Below the pieces are notes generated by a model, which did no database searches, was not told the DNA's origin, and saw only the letters and a program-made list of their open reading frames with translations. This document shows positions 27,524-36,750 of a stretch of DNA of 64,000 bases, piece after piece. The stretch comes from Flavobacterium nitrogenifigens (GTDB taxonomy: Bacteria > Bacteroidota > Bacteroidia > Flavobacteriales > Flavobacteriaceae). Both the position numbers and the translations under genes were made by a program. The DNA is taken from the NCBI RefSeq assembly GCF_003254565.1, contig NZ_QJRI01000175.1, positions 124,001 through 188,000 of the forward strand, in the 5' to 3' direction. The number at the start of each line of letters is the position of its first letter. Within the stretch, counting starts at the first letter, position 1.

Positions 27524-29302
27524 TTAAAGTAATTCTTTTTCCGAAAGTTGTTTTAAATATAACGATGCATAATAACCTTCTTGATTTATTAATTGATTAT
27601 GAGAACCTTGTTGAATTATCTTACCATCTTCGAGTATAATAATTTTATCTGCATTCTTGGCAGATGATACTCGATGGCTCACAATTATAGTTGTTTTGTC
27701 TTTAGAAATTTCGAACAAATTATTCAAAATCATTTCTTCAGTTTCGGTATCAACAGCAGACAAACAATCGTCAAAAAGTAAAATTGCAGGGTTTTTAATA
27801 ATTGCTCGTGCAATAGAAACACGCTGTTTTTGTCCGCCTGAAAGTGTAATTCCTCTTTCTCCTAAAACGGTGTCATACTGTTTGTTAAATGCAATAATGT
27901 TATCATGAACCACAGCGTTTTTAGCAGCTTTGATTACTTCTTCGTCAGTTGCATTCTGATTTCCGAATTTGATATTGTTTTTAATGGTATCAGAAAATAA
28001 GAAAGCATCCTGAGGCACAATTCCGATATTATTACGGAGATCATTTAAATTTAAAGTGCTGATTTCGTTTCCGTCAATTTTAACTTCACCTTCTGTAACA
28101 TCATACAATCTTGAAATCAAAGAAAGAATAGTCGATTTCCCTGAGCCAGTTTTTCCGAGGATGGCCAATGTTTCTCCTTTTTTTACTGTAAAAGAAACAT
28201 TTTTTAACGCTTCTATATTAGTATCATCATAAGTGAAAGAAACATTTTCGAAAGAGATATTTCCTTGAATTTCTGAAGTGTTTTCGTTGTTGTTTTTAAT
28301 TTCTGGTTCGATTTTCAAGAATTCATTCAAACGTTTTTGAGAAGCTTCTGCTTCCTGAACCATAGAAGAAACCCATCCTAAAGAAGCAACCGGCCAAGTC
28401 AGCATGTTTACATATAATATAAACTCAGCAATGGTTCCGATATTAGGAATGCTTCCGTTAATGTACATTACACCTCCAAAATATATTACGACTAAATTAC
28501 TGATTCCGATAAGAGCAATCATTAAAGGTCCAAATAAAGATTGTACTCTAGCAAGACTTAAACTCTTGCGTTTGCTCTCTTCTGCCAAATCAACCATATT
28601 ATTTTGATGCTGATTTTCTAAAGAATACGCTTTTATTACTCGAATTCCAGAAAAGATTTCCTGAGTAAAACTCGACACTTTAGAAAGGTATTGCTGGAAT
28701 GTGGTGCTTCGTTTATTAATTTCTGAACTTAATTTAAAAATACAATACGAAAGAATAGGTAAAGGCAGTATAGTATATAAGGTAAGCAACGGCGATACAT
28801 TATACATATATAATATAACGATAGCAAAACGGATAGCTGTATTTATAGTATACATTACTGCTGGCCCGACATACATGCGTACTTTTGAAACATCTTCGCT
28901 AATACGGTTCATTAAATCTCCAGTTCTGTTTTGTTTGTAGAAATTCTGCGAAAGATTCTCATATTGTCTGAAAACTTCATTTTTTAAATCAAATTCAATA
29001 TGGCGTGACATTACAATTAAAGTCTGGCGCATTAAAAATGTTAAAAAACCAGCAACGATAGTAGTTCCGATGATAAGTAGCACGTTATGAATGAGATCCT
29101 GACGAAAAGTTGCAATTACTATTTCTGATTTTTGTTCTGCAGCAGATAATTTATCAAAATTCTCAATAGCGTTTAACGACTTGCTAATCAGTTTTGGAGT
29201 AAATAAAGAAAATATTTGTGCGATTATGGTGATTAAAATACCGAGTGAAAAACTGTATTTATATTTAATGAAATATTTGTTTAAATAGCTTAATTCTTTC
29301 AT
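27524..29302 (-). CDS. ABC exporter, fused membrane and ATPase domains
   Basis: A 592-residue half-transporter. Six membrane helices cover about residues 15-310 and an ATPase domain residues 345-585. Walker A is GKTGSGKST, the signature LSGGQKQR, Walker B ILLFDDCLSAVD, and the switch His is in IIVSHRV. The residue after the Walker B Asp is Asp rather than the usual catalytic Glu, as in one half of several heterodimeric exporters. It probably moves a lipid, drug or peptide out of the cell. Confidence 0.93.
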   Translation of the reverse strand: MKELSYLNKYFIKYKYSFSLGILITIIAQIFSLFTPKLISKSLNAIENFDKLSAAEQKSEIVIATFRQDLIHNVLLIIGTTIVAGFLTFLMRQTLIVMSRHIEFDLKNEVFRQYENLSQNFYKQNRTGDLMNRISEDVSKVRMYVGPAVMYTINTAIRFAIVILYMYNVSPLLTLYTILPLPILSYCIFKLSSEINKRSTTFQQYLSKVSSFTQEIFSGIRVIKAYSLENQHQNNMVDLAEESKRKSLSLARVQSLFGPLMIALIGISNLVVIYFGGVMYINGSIPNIGTIAEFILYVNMLTWPVASLGWVSSMVQEAEASQKRLNEFLKIEPEIKNNNENTSEIQGNISFENVSFTYDDTNIEALKNVSFTVKKGETLAILGKTGSGKSTILSLISRLYDVTEGEVKIDGNEISTLNLNDLRNNIGIVPQDAFLFSDTIKNNIKFGNQNATDEEVIKAAKNAVVHDNIIAFNKQYDTVLGERGITLSGGQKQRVSIARAIIKNPAILLFDDCLSAVDTETEEMILNNLFEISKDKTTIIVSHRVSSAKNADKIIILEDGKIIQQGSHNQLINQEGYYASLYLKQLSEKELL

Positions 29303-29448
29303 TTTTTTAAGAAATATGATGTTGAATTGATTTGAATTTAAGAATTATTATTAAATAAAATTATAATAATTTGCGATTTAATCAAAACAATTATATTGTA
29401 AAATTGTTATTTTAAAGACAAAAAATTAGCGCATGTGTATTTTTTAAT

Positions 29449-29456
29449 TATGTTTG
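29449..29456 (+). promoter_or_regulatory. Likely -7 box of leucine dehydrogenase
   Basis: TATGTTTG, a consensus match 50 nt before the ATG. Confidence 0.45.
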
Positions 29457-29506
29457 AGATGTCTTTTTGACAAATTCATAATTTTAACCTAATTAATACT
29501 AGCGCT

Positions 29507-30613
29507 ATGGATGCAACTTTCGCAACTGGAAAGGAACTTCAAAAAATGGATCCTGTTTTTGGTCAATTATCTTTTGACGATCACGAACAAATTGTATTTT
29601 GCAATGACAAAGATACAGGTTTAAAAGCAATTATTGGTATTCATAATTCGGTTATGGGGCCAGCTTTGGGAGGAACCAGAATGTGGAATTATAACACAGA
29701 ATGGGAAGCTTTAAACGATGTTTTACGCCTTTCTAGAGGTATGACGTTTAAATCTGCTATTACTGGACTAAATATTGGTGGAGGTAAAGCTGTAATTATC
29801 GGTGATGCTAAAACTCAAAAAACACCTGAATTAATGCGTAAGTTTGGTGAATTTGTTCACTCACTTAGCGGAAGATATATTACTGCAGAAGATGTCGGAA
29901 TGGAAACTAAAGACATGGATACAGTAAGAGACGTAACGCCTTATGTTACGGGTATTTCTGAAGAAAGAGGTGGTTCTGGAAACCCTTCTCCAATTACTGC
30001 TTATGGAGTTTATTTAGGTATGAAAGCGGCTGCTAAAAGTCAGTTTGGTACTGATGTTTTAGACGGTAAAAAAGTTTTGGTACAAGGAATTGGGCACGTA
30101 GGTGAAACTTTGGTTGAATATTTAACTAAAGAAGGAGCTCAGGTAACTATTTCTGATATTAACGAAGAAAAATTATTCCAAGTTGCTTCAAAATACAATG
30201 CAACAATTTATACTGGCGAAGATTTATATATTGCAGATGTTGATATCTATGCACCATGTGCAATGGGAGCAACAATCAACGATAATACAGTAGATAAAAT
30301 TAAAGCTAAAGTTATTGCTGGTGCAGCAAACAATCAATTGGCAGATGAGAATGTTCACGGAGCAAGATTGCAAGAAAGAGGTATTTTATATGCTCCAGAT
30401 TTCTTGATCAACGCTGGTGGAATCATCAATGTTTATGCTGAATTAGCTAACTACGGTAAAGCTGAAATCATGAGCAAAACTGAAAATATCTATAACACAA
30501 CTTTAGAAATTATAGATTTTGCTGCTAAAAATAATATTACAACTCATAAAGCGGCACTTACAATTGCTCAAAACCGTATCGATCAAAGAAGAATCGAGAA
30601 CGCTAAGAAGTAA
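29507..30613 (+). CDS. Leucine dehydrogenase (Glu/Leu/Phe/Val family)
   Basis: A 368-residue NAD-dependent amino-acid dehydrogenase that interconverts branched-chain amino acids and 2-oxo acids. It shows GPALGGTRMWNY, the catalytic Lys in NIGGGKAVIIGD, AEDVGMETKDMD and a Rossmann motif GIGHVGETLVEYL. The length and sequence fit leucine dehydrogenase better than glutamate dehydrogenase, which is about 420-450 residues. It has its own promoter and a terminator. Confidence 0.92.
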   Translation: MDATFATGKELQKMDPVFGQLSFDDHEQIVFCNDKDTGLKAIIGIHNSVMGPALGGTRMWNYNTEWEALNDVLRLSRGMTFKSAITGLNIGGGKAVIIGDAKTQKTPELMRKFGEFVHSLSGRYITAEDVGMETKDMDTVRDVTPYVTGISEERGGSGNPSPITAYGVYLGMKAAAKSQFGTDVLDGKKVLVQGIGHVGETLVEYLTKEGAQVTISDINEEKLFQVASKYNATIYTGEDLYIADVDIYAPCAMGATINDNTVDKIKAKVIAGAANNQLADENVHGARLQERGILYAPDFLINAGGIINVYAELANYGKAEIMSKTENIYNTTLEIIDFAAKNNITTHKAALTIAQNRIDQRRIENAKK

Positions 30614-30656
30614 TTAAGTGTTCAGTGTTCACTTTCTTAAGTGTTCAGTCTTAAAG

Positions 30657-30695
30657 TCTCAGTTTGCAGTTTATTCTGTAACTGAGATTTTTTTT
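30657..30695 (+). terminator. Terminator after leucine dehydrogenase
   Basis: Stem TCTCAGTT / AACTGAGA with an inner CAG/CTG pair, followed by T9. It is built from the same CAGTCTCAGT words as the repeats at 13301 and 15403. Confidence 0.75.
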
Positions 30696-30831
30696 TGCGC
30701 ATGTTTGGTACTGCTCACTAAACACTGATCATTAACCACTATAAATAGAGACTGACCACTAAATTCTGAAAACTGACCACTAAAATGACGACTTTTTTAC
30801 GAATTAATTTTAAAATACGCCTTTAAAGTTA

Positions 30832-30839
30832 TACTTTTG
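30832..30839 (+). promoter_or_regulatory. -7 promoter box of nusB
   Basis: TACTTTTG followed by C, 28 nt before the GTG start. Confidence 0.6.
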
Positions 30840-30867
30840 CAGACTAATTTTTAAATGTTCTTACAAG

Positions 30868-31812
30868 GTGGTAAATAGAAGACACATACGCGTTAAAGTA
30901 ATGCAATCCATTTATGCAATGCACCAAAGCGGTTCTGATAACATGGAAAAAGAAGAGAAATTTCTTTTCTACAGCATTGACAATATTCAGGACTTATATC
31001 TTATAATGCTTTCTTCATTGATAGAAATTTGCAAAAAAGAAGCTGTCTATTTGCATCTGTCAAGTAAAAAACACCTTGCTACTGCAGCAGAACGTAATCC
31101 GAACGAAAAGTTCATCAAAAACAAAATCTTCCAACTTTTAGCGGAAAGTAATTCTCTTAGCATTGCTTTAGAAAATCGTAAGATCAATAACTGGTCTTTA
31201 AACGATGATTATATTATTTTGCTTTTAAATGATGTTAAAGCAAGCGATATCTACAAAAAATACATGAGCAATAACGTCAATACGTTTGAAGAAGACAGAC
31301 AATTTATTATTGATTTGTTTGAAAATGTTATTGTGCCAAATGAAAAATTATACGAGTATTTAGAGGATGATAAATTAACTTGGGTTGATGATATTCCGGT
31401 TGTAAATACTCATATCGTTAAACAATTGAAAGCAATTAAAACAGAAGATCCAGACGATTTTAGAGTGCCTAAATTGTATAAAGATGTTGAAGATAAAGAT
31501 TTTGCTAAAGATTTGTTTAGAAGAACAATTCTAAACGAAACGGCTTTTGCAAAAGAATACGAAGATAAAACGCCAAACTGGGACAGTGATCGTATTGCTG
31601 AAATTGATACCATTGTCTTAAAAATGGCAATTTGTGAGTTTATTAAATTTCCTTCAATTCCAGTAAAAGTAACTCTTAACGAATATTTAGAAATTGCAAA
31701 AGAGTATTCTACACCAAAAAGTAGTATTTTTATCAACGGAATTTTAGATAATTTGGTTAAGGAACTGACTGCCAATAAAAAGATGGTAAAAGTAGGAAGA
31801 GGGTTAATGTAA
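30868..31812 (+). CDS. nusB: Transcription antitermination factor NusB, long form
   Basis: A 314-residue NusB, about twice the usual length. The first residues VNRRHIRVKVMQSIYAM are the NusB opening, and the C-terminal part (about 200-305) has the classic DSDRIAEIDTIVLKMAICEFIKFPSIPVKVTLNEYLEIAKEYSTPKSSIFINGILD. The extra 150 residues between them are helical and common in Bacteroidetes. NusB with NusE/S10 binds boxA of rRNA transcripts. The start codon is GTG. It is followed by yajC on the same strand. Confidence 0.93.
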   Translation: MVNRRHIRVKVMQSIYAMHQSGSDNMEKEEKFLFYSIDNIQDLYLIMLSSLIEICKKEAVYLHLSSKKHLATAAERNPNEKFIKNKIFQLLAESNSLSIALENRKINNWSLNDDYIILLLNDVKASDIYKKYMSNNVNTFEEDRQFIIDLFENVIVPNEKLYEYLEDDKLTWVDDIPVVNTHIVKQLKAIKTEDPDDFRVPKLYKDVEDKDFAKDLFRRTILNETAFAKEYEDKTPNWDSDRIAEIDTIVLKMAICEFIKFPSIPVKVTLNEYLEIAKEYSTPKSSIFINGILDNLVKELTANKKMVKVGRGLM

Positions 31813-31922
31813 AAATTTGAATTTTCAATTTTTAAAATTACAAATTCCAACTGCTTTGTCTCTCTGAGCGAAGTCGAAGAGCTAAAAAAATATTAAATAT
31901 AAATCAAAAACAAATTTAAATT

Positions 31923-32198
31923 ATGGGACAATTAACTCAATTTGCGCCATTTCTTTTAATGTTTGTGGTAATCTATTTCTTCATGATTAGACCACAACAA
32001 AAAAGAGCTAAAAACGAAAAAGAATTTGAAAGCAGCCTAAAAGTAGGTGACAAAATAGTAACAAAAAGTGGTTTCCACGGTAAAATCGCTGAATTAGCAG
32101 AAACTACTGTTGTAATCGAAACGATGTCTGGAAAATTAAAATTAGAGCGTTCTGCTATCTCTTTAGAATTGAGCGCTGCTTTGAATAAGAAAGCATAA
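31923..32198 (+). CDS. yajC: Preprotein translocase subunit YajC
   Basis: A 91-residue inner-membrane protein with one N-terminal helix (FAPFLLMFVVIYFFMI), then the hallmark RPQQKRAKNEKEFESSLKVGDKIVTKSGFHGKI. YajC joins SecDF and helps protein export. It lies 110 bases after nusB; the gap holds an AT-rich stretch and a CTGAGCGAAGTCGAAG repeat word. A terminator follows. Confidence 0.96.
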   Translation: MGQLTQFAPFLLMFVVIYFFMIRPQQKRAKNEKEFESSLKVGDKIVTKSGFHGKIAELAETTVVIETMSGKLKLERSAISLELSAALNKKA

Positions 32199-32216
32199 AT
32201 TTTAAATTACAATATT

Positions 32217-32253
32217 GAAAATCCCAAACCAAATGGAGTTTGGGATTTTTTTT
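32217..32253 (+). terminator. Terminator after yajC
   Basis: An 11-bp stem AAATCCCAAAC / GTTTGGGATTT with an 8-nt loop, followed by a T-run. Confidence 0.9.
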
Positions 32254-32261
32254 ATGCCTTG

Positions 32262-32368
32262 TTTTGTCATCCTGACGAAGGAAGGATCACACTAGAAACT
32301 CCGCAAAGTATGGCAGAAAATCTTTGTCGATTTCCGCGTGTGATCCTTCCTTCGTCAGGATGACAAAA
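32262..32368. repeat. Palindromic element with perfect 31-bp arms
   Basis: The arms 32262-32292 and 32338-32368 are exact reverse complements, starting TTTTGTCATCC and ending GGATCACAC on the left arm, around a 45-base centre. No open frame of note lies inside. It sits between the yajC terminator and the convergent YdeI-like gene. It has the form of a small non-autonomous palindromic repeat. Confidence 0.9.
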
Positions 32369-32455
32369 AAAAGAAAAACCTTTGTCAAAGTTTAAAACTT
32401 TGACAAAGGTTTTCGTATAGTTTTGGAATTTGGATTTTAAATATTGGAATTTAAT

Positions 32456-33043
32456 TTACCTATATTTATCATTCAACCCAACATTAGCCAAAATCATCGG
32501 AATCACTTTTTCGATTCTAGAAAGTTTGGTTTTTTCCTGTTTAGCCGTTTCTATATATTCTAAAAACTCATATTGTTTATATGGTGAGAATTTTTCGAAC
32601 GCTGATTTCAAATCTGGGTTTTTAGCCATTTCTGCATTTAGAAGTTCTGAAACTATCGCTTCTTTTTTTGTAGGTTTTATGACTTTACCTTGTTTTTCGT
32701 TTTCAATCGCTTCGTAAATATATTCTAAAACTTCTTTTTCGTTTACTTGATCTTTAGAAGTAAAACGCCATTGACGCAAAGATTTTGTGACTTCTTCTTG
32801 AGCGTTAATAAGTTTCTTTTTCTCATCTTTTAAGAAAACACCATTAAAAAACCATATTGCAAAATAATCTTTAAATCCGCCAAGGCCAATTACGTTTTTC
32901 TTCTCGTAAACATAAACTGGACCGCCCCATTTTGTGGTTTCCGTCAATTCGGTTTTATCAATGATCGATTTTAGGAAAAGCAATTCTTCTTCCCATTGAT
33001 CACCGTATTTCCAAATGCCTTTATTTTCGGATTTTGATTCCAT
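32456..33043 (-). CDS. YdeI/OmdA-family protein
   Basis: A 195-residue cytoplasmic protein with two parts. The N-terminal half is a DUF1801-like domain (WEEELLFLKSIIDKTEL, KWGGPVYVYEKKNVIGLGGFKDYFAIWFFNG, broken here into pieces). The C-terminal helical part carries KFSPYKQYEFLEYIETAKQEKTKLSRIEKVI, the YdeI/OmpD-associated domain. The function is uncertain; homologues respond to stress and peptides. It overlaps the stop of pepT (TAATG) and is translationally coupled to it. Confidence 0.85.
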   Translation of the reverse strand: MESKSENKGIWKYGDQWEEELLFLKSIIDKTELTETTKWGGPVYVYEKKNVIGLGGFKDYFAIWFFNGVFLKDEKKKLINAQEEVTKSLRQWRFTSKDQVNEKEVLEYIYEAIENEKQGKVIKPTKKEAIVSELLNAEMAKNPDLKSAFEKFSPYKQYEFLEYIETAKQEKTKLSRIEKVIPMILANVGLNDKYR

Positions 33044-34320
33044 TATTTTCTTTTCTTAGATTTTTCTGGTGCGTCAAAAATTCCAGGAATTGCGGTTAAT
33101 TCAGCAATTTTTACAATAACATCAGTTGCTTTTTGAATGCTTTCAGCTGGAACATATTCATATTTTCCGTGGAAATTATGTCCGCCCGCAAAAATGTTCG
33201 GACAAGGTAATCCCATAAACGATAATTGAGAACCGTCAGTTCCGCCGCGAATAGGTTTTATGATTGGTTTGATGTTTAATTCTCTCATTGCTTTTTCGGC
33301 AATGTCTACAATATATTTTACAGGTAGCACCTTTTCTTTCATATTGTAATATTGATCTTTAACTTGAGCAGTTACAATATCTTCGCCAAATTTCTTTGCG
33401 AATTTCTTGTTGAATTGTTTTGTCAGTTTATGAATCAATTCTTTACGTTTTTCGAATTTCTTTCTGTTGTGATCGCGAATAATTAGTTCTAAAACTGTTT
33501 CTTCGATATTTCCTTTGATGTGATGTACATGAAAGAACCCCTCATAACCTCTAGTTTCTTGAGGAGTTTCGCCTTTTGGAAGTTCGTTGATGAAATCATT
33601 TGCCAAAAGCATAGAATTGATCATTTTTCCTTTAGCATAACCTGGGTGCACGCTTTTTCCTTTAAAAGTGATTTTTGCTCCAGCAGCATTGAAATTTTCG
33701 TATTCTAATTCTCCAATCTGACTTCCATCCATGGTATAAGCCCATTGTGCTCCAAATTTTTCTACATCAAAATGATGTGCGCCACGACCAATTTCTTCAT
33801 CTGGAGTAAAACCGATTCTGATTTTTCCGTGTTTAATTTCTGGATGTTGGATTAGGTATTCCATTGCCGAAACAATTTCTGTAATTCCAGCTTTATCATC
33901 AGCACCTAGCAGTGTTGTTCCGTCAGTTGTAATGATGGTTTGTCCTTTATATTGCAGTAAATCTTTAAAATAATCAGGAGATAAAACAATGTTTTTTTCA
34001 GCGTTTAGTACGATATCTTTTCCGTCGTAATTTTCAACGATTTGAGGTTTAACATTAGCTCCGCTAAAATCTGGAGAAGTATCAAAGTGAGATACAAAAC
34101 CAATTGTTGGCACTTCGTGATCAACATTGCTCGGAAGCGTTGCCATGATATACGCTTTGTCATCTATAGTTACATCTTCAAGGCCAATTGCTTTTAGTTC
34201 GTCAACTAATTTATTGGCAAGATTCCATTGTTTTTGTGTACTTGGAGTTGTTTGTGAATTTGGATCCGATTCAGTATCAATTGTTACATAACTGATAAAA
34301 CGATCTATGATATGTTGCAT
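33043..34320 (-). CDS. pepT: Tripeptide aminopeptidase (peptidase T)
   Basis: A 425-residue M20B di-zinc aminopeptidase that removes N-terminal residues from tripeptides. Zinc and catalytic motifs are [35 protein letters not shown] and the C-terminal [15 protein letters not shown]. The dimerisation domain sits in the middle ([19 protein letters not shown]). Length is normal apart from a short basic tail. It is cytoplasmic and scavenges peptides. It is coupled to the YdeI-like gene by a TAATG overlap. Confidence 0.96.
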   Translation of the reverse strand: MQHIIDRFISYVTIDTESDPNSQTTPSTQKQWNLANKLVDELKAIGLEDVTIDDKAYIMATLPSNVDHEVPTIGFVSHFDTSPDFSGANVKPQIVENYDGKDIVLNAEKNIVLSPDYFKDLLQYKGQTIITTDGTTLLGADDKAGITEIVSAMEYLIQHPEIKHGKIRIGFTPDEEIGRGAHHFDVEKFGAQWAYTMDGSQIGELEYENFNAAGAKITFKGKSVHPGYAKGKMINSMLLANDFINELPKGETPQETRGYEGFFHVHHIKGNIEETVLELIIRDHNRKKFEKRKELIHKLTKQFNKKFAKKFGEDIVTAQVKDQYYNMKEKVLPVKYIVDIAEKAMRELNIKPIIKPIRGGTDGSQLSFMGLPCPNIFAGGHNFHGKYEYVPAESIQKATDVIVKIAELTAIPGIFDAPEKSKKRK

Positions 34321-34390
34321 TTTTTTAGATTTTTAGCAAATATAGAAAAAAAAATCTGCTGCGAAATTTAGCTTTCAATATGTGAATTAA

Positions 34391-34421
34391 TAAAAAAAGG
34401 GATTCGTTGTAGAATCCCTTT
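34391..34421 (-). terminator. Terminator after the FGE gene
   Basis: A 10-bp stem AAAGGGATTC / GAATCCCTTT with a 6-nt loop, followed on the minus strand by T7. It lies 20 bases after the formylglycine-generating enzyme stop. Confidence 0.88.
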
Positions 34422-34438
34422 CTGGTATTTTAAGTTTG

Positions 34439-35578
34439 TTATTTACTTTTTACGCATCTAAAACCAACATGGTTTGCAGCAGATCTGATTTCGCCTTTTC
34501 CTCTTGTTCCGACCATATAACGAGTACAGTATTGATCGGTGCATAAGAACGAACCGCCACGGTGAACTCGTTTTATTTCAGATGGATCGCTAGGATCATA
34601 ATAAGCACTCGGTCCCTGCGGATTTTTTGTCACTTTACCGCTTTCTGCTAATGATTTGTAATAATCTACGCTGTACCAATCGTTTACCCATTCCCATACA
34701 TTTCCAGCGATATCATATAATCCGTATGCATTTGGAGCGTATTGTTTGGTTGGGGCAATTCCTTTAAATCCGTCTTCTCCAGTATCACCGTCTTTAATTG
34801 GAAAATGGCCTTGGTAGATGTTAGCTTGAAATTTTCCTTTTGGTTTTAAATCATTTCCCCAAGCGTATAAATTTCCAGTTTTTCCACCTCTTGCAGCAAA
34901 TTCCCATTCAGCTTCAGTTGGAAGTCTTTTTCCAGCCCATTTTGCATAAGCCGCAGCATCTTCGTAAACAACATGTACAACAGGATATTTTTCTTTTCCT
35001 ATAATGGTACTTTGTGGGCCTTCTGGATGTCTCCAATCTGCACCTGGTTCGTAACGCCACCATTGCAAGAAATTGTTCAAATTAACTGCTGATGGTGTAG
35101 GAGTGAAGACTACAGAACCTGTTACTAAATCTTCCTCGTTTGCTGTTGGAAATTCCTCTTTAGTTGGTTTTTGTTCAGCAACCGTAACATAACCTGTAGC
35201 TTTTACAAATTTTTCAAATTCTTCATTAGTTACTTCAGTTTCATCCATATAATATCCATCTACATAAACTCTATGAATTGGAGCTGCATCTTTTGTCACG
35301 CCTTTAATGCTGCATAGACTTTCATCTTCAACATTAGTTCCCATAGAAAATTCGCCACCAGGAATCCAAACCATGCCTTTAGGGGCTTTTTCTGCTGGTT
35401 TAAATTTATTTTCAACAGTTGGCTTGAATTCAGATTCTGCATTGCTTGGAATTTCATGACATTCTGCAACTGTTTTTTCTGCTTTTTCTTCCTTATTTGT
35501 AAATCTAGTATAGCTGTAAGCGATTGAAATAATGGATAATGTGAGTAACGCAAAAATCCAAAAGGTTTTGTTTTTCAT
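34439..35578 (-). CDS. Formylglycine-generating enzyme (sulfatase-modifying, SUMF1 type)
   Basis: A 379-residue enzyme with an N-terminal membrane anchor (about residues 5-22) and an FGE-sulfatase domain from about 65. FGE oxidises the Cys of a sulfatase C-x-P-x-R motif to formylglycine using O2. Both active cysteines are there, five apart (Cys346, Cys351) in GGSFLCTDQYCTRY, followed by NHVGFRC. The domain opening GMVWIPGGEFSMG is also typical. Many SUMF1-like proteins lack this Cys pair, so this looks like a true FGE. A sulfatase gene with the target motif lies in the same block. It has a possible promoter box at 35630-35637. Confidence 0.9.
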   Translation of the reverse strand: MKNKTFWIFALLTLSIISIAYSYTRFTNKEEKAEKTVAECHEIPSNAESEFKPTVENKFKPAEKAPKGMVWIPGGEFSMGTNVEDESLCSIKGVTKDAAPIHRVYVDGYYMDETEVTNEEFEKFVKATGYVTVAEQKPTKEEFPTANEEDLVTGSVVFTPTPSAVNLNNFLQWWRYEPGADWRHPEGPQSTIIGKEKYPVVHVVYEDAAAYAKWAGKRLPTEAEWEFAARGGKTGNLYAWGNDLKPKGKFQANIYQGHFPIKDGDTGEDGFKGIAPTKQYAPNAYGLYDIAGNVWEWVNDWYSVDYYKSLAESGKVTKNPQGPSAYYDPSDPSEIKRVHRGGSFLCTDQYCTRYMVGTRGKGEIRSAANHVGFRCVKSK

Positions 35579-35629
35579 GGTTTATTTATTTGAGCTTATA
35601 ATGGTTATCAATAGCGGGCATAAAATTAG

Positions 35630-35659
35630 CAAAATTACTTTTATAACTATAGTAATTTT
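35630..35659 (-). promoter_or_regulatory. Hairpin and possible -7 box before the FGE gene
   Basis: On the minus strand, TAATTTTG (35630-35637) matches TAnnTTTG. It overlaps one arm of a 9-bp hairpin AAAATTACT / AGTAATTTT (35631-35639, 35651-35659) that could end the upstream gene. The two readings are not exclusive. Confidence 0.45.
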
Positions 35660-35679
35660 ATAGAATTAATAAAATTAAA

Positions 35680-36678
35680 TTATTCTTTCTCAACCGAAAC
35701 TACTTCGTACTTGTTTTTTCCATCAATCTGTACGGGCTGATAATAGGTTTCTCCAAATTTTACATATTTAGCATCACCAATCGTCACTTCTTCTCCGCCT
35801 TCAGGTAAATTATCTACTATTGTTCCTGCTGTAGGAGCAACTACAGTGTATTTCCCGCCATCTTTTTCATAATAGGTTCCGCCATAATAGTAATTGTTTA
35901 CCGTTCCGGTATTTACCGTTTCTGCTCCACTCGGAATATTATTTACAGTACCTCCAACTGGTGCAGGAACTGCTGTATAACCGTCATTGGTCGAGGTATA
36001 CCAAACTCCCTGATCGTAGTGATACTTTTCGTTCTGCACGCTTACAATAATTGCTGTAGTTGCTAGAGTTGCTACGAAAAATCCCCATGGATGCCAAACT
36101 GGTCCCCAGTAAAAAGGTACATAAGGACGTGGATAATAGGGATGATAGCAATTATATCTGTAACCGCCATACACATAAGGTGGACGTGTATATGGTCTAT
36201 ATCCTGGACGAACTACTGTATTTCGATTGTTGCGAACATGAACACTATTGTTAACATTAATATTGACATTATTTCTATTTCTGTTTACGGTATTGCCGCT
36301 TATGTTGGTGTTTCTATTGCCTACATTGTTTCGATTGACAGTATTATTTCGATTGCCAGTATTGTTTCTATTTACAGTGTTGTTTCTGTTAGAATTGTTT
36401 GCAGGTCTGGCTATTTGAGTGCCAGAATTGTTGGCTCCTGGTCTAGTCGCTGCAGCAGGTCTAGCTGTACTTGGTCTTGACACATTTGGTCTAGATTGTG
36501 TAGCAGGTCTAGCTTGACGAGTATGTGTAGCTGCTCCGCCACCGCCTCTGTTAAATCCACCGCCACCTCCGCCACCTCGATGACGCTGCGCTAAGCTGTC
36601 AACAGAAATAAACAAAAAAGCTCCGGTTAAACACATTAAAAGTGCCAGTTTTTTTACTGTTTTGGATATGTTTTTCAT
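35680..36678 (-). CDS. DUF6515-like secreted protein with Asn/Arg repeats
   Basis: A 332-residue exported protein. After the signal come a Gly-rich stretch (RGGGGGGGFNRGGGG), an Ala/Arg/Pro stretch, and a run of NRNNTVNRNN-type repeats (about residues 93-150). A hydrophobic helix (about 200-212, FFVATLATTAIIV) follows. The C-terminus has three copies of a beta module of the form Y-x-x-G-x-x-Y...V-x-P-x-x-G-x-x-V-x-x-L-P-x-G, as in DUF6515. It may be envelope-bound, with a flexible low-complexity linker. It lies between the porin and FGE genes. The function is unknown. Confidence 0.75.
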   Translation of the reverse strand: MKNISKTVKKLALLMCLTGAFLFISVDSLAQRHRGGGGGGGFNRGGGGAATHTRQARPATQSRPNVSRPSTARPAAATRPGANNSGTQIARPANNSNRNNTVNRNNTGNRNNTVNRNNVGNRNTNISGNTVNRNRNNVNINVNNSVHVRNNRNTVVRPGYRPYTRPPYVYGGYRYNCYHPYYPRPYVPFYWGPVWHPWGFFVATLATTAIIVSVQNEKYHYDQGVWYTSTNDGYTAVPAPVGGTVNNIPSGAETVNTGTVNNYYYGGTYYEKDGGKYTVVAPTAGTIVDNLPEGGEEVTIGDAKYVKFGETYYQPVQIDGKNKYEVVSVEKE

Positions 36679-36750
36679 ATTCGGAAATTTATGTGATTTA
36701 AAGTTATGAAAAAAAAGGTTCGATTTGTGTTAATGATTTAAAAGTTTGAA

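Noticed and set aside
31410..31850. A 146-codon frame on the minus strand opposite nusB
   Set aside because: It overlaps the conserved C-terminal part of nusB and gives no family pattern.
36091..36480. A 129-codon open frame opposite the DUF6515-like gene
   Set aside because: It is the antisense of the Asn/Arg repeat tract; its repeated Ile/Ser composition is an artefact, and it has no promoter or start context.
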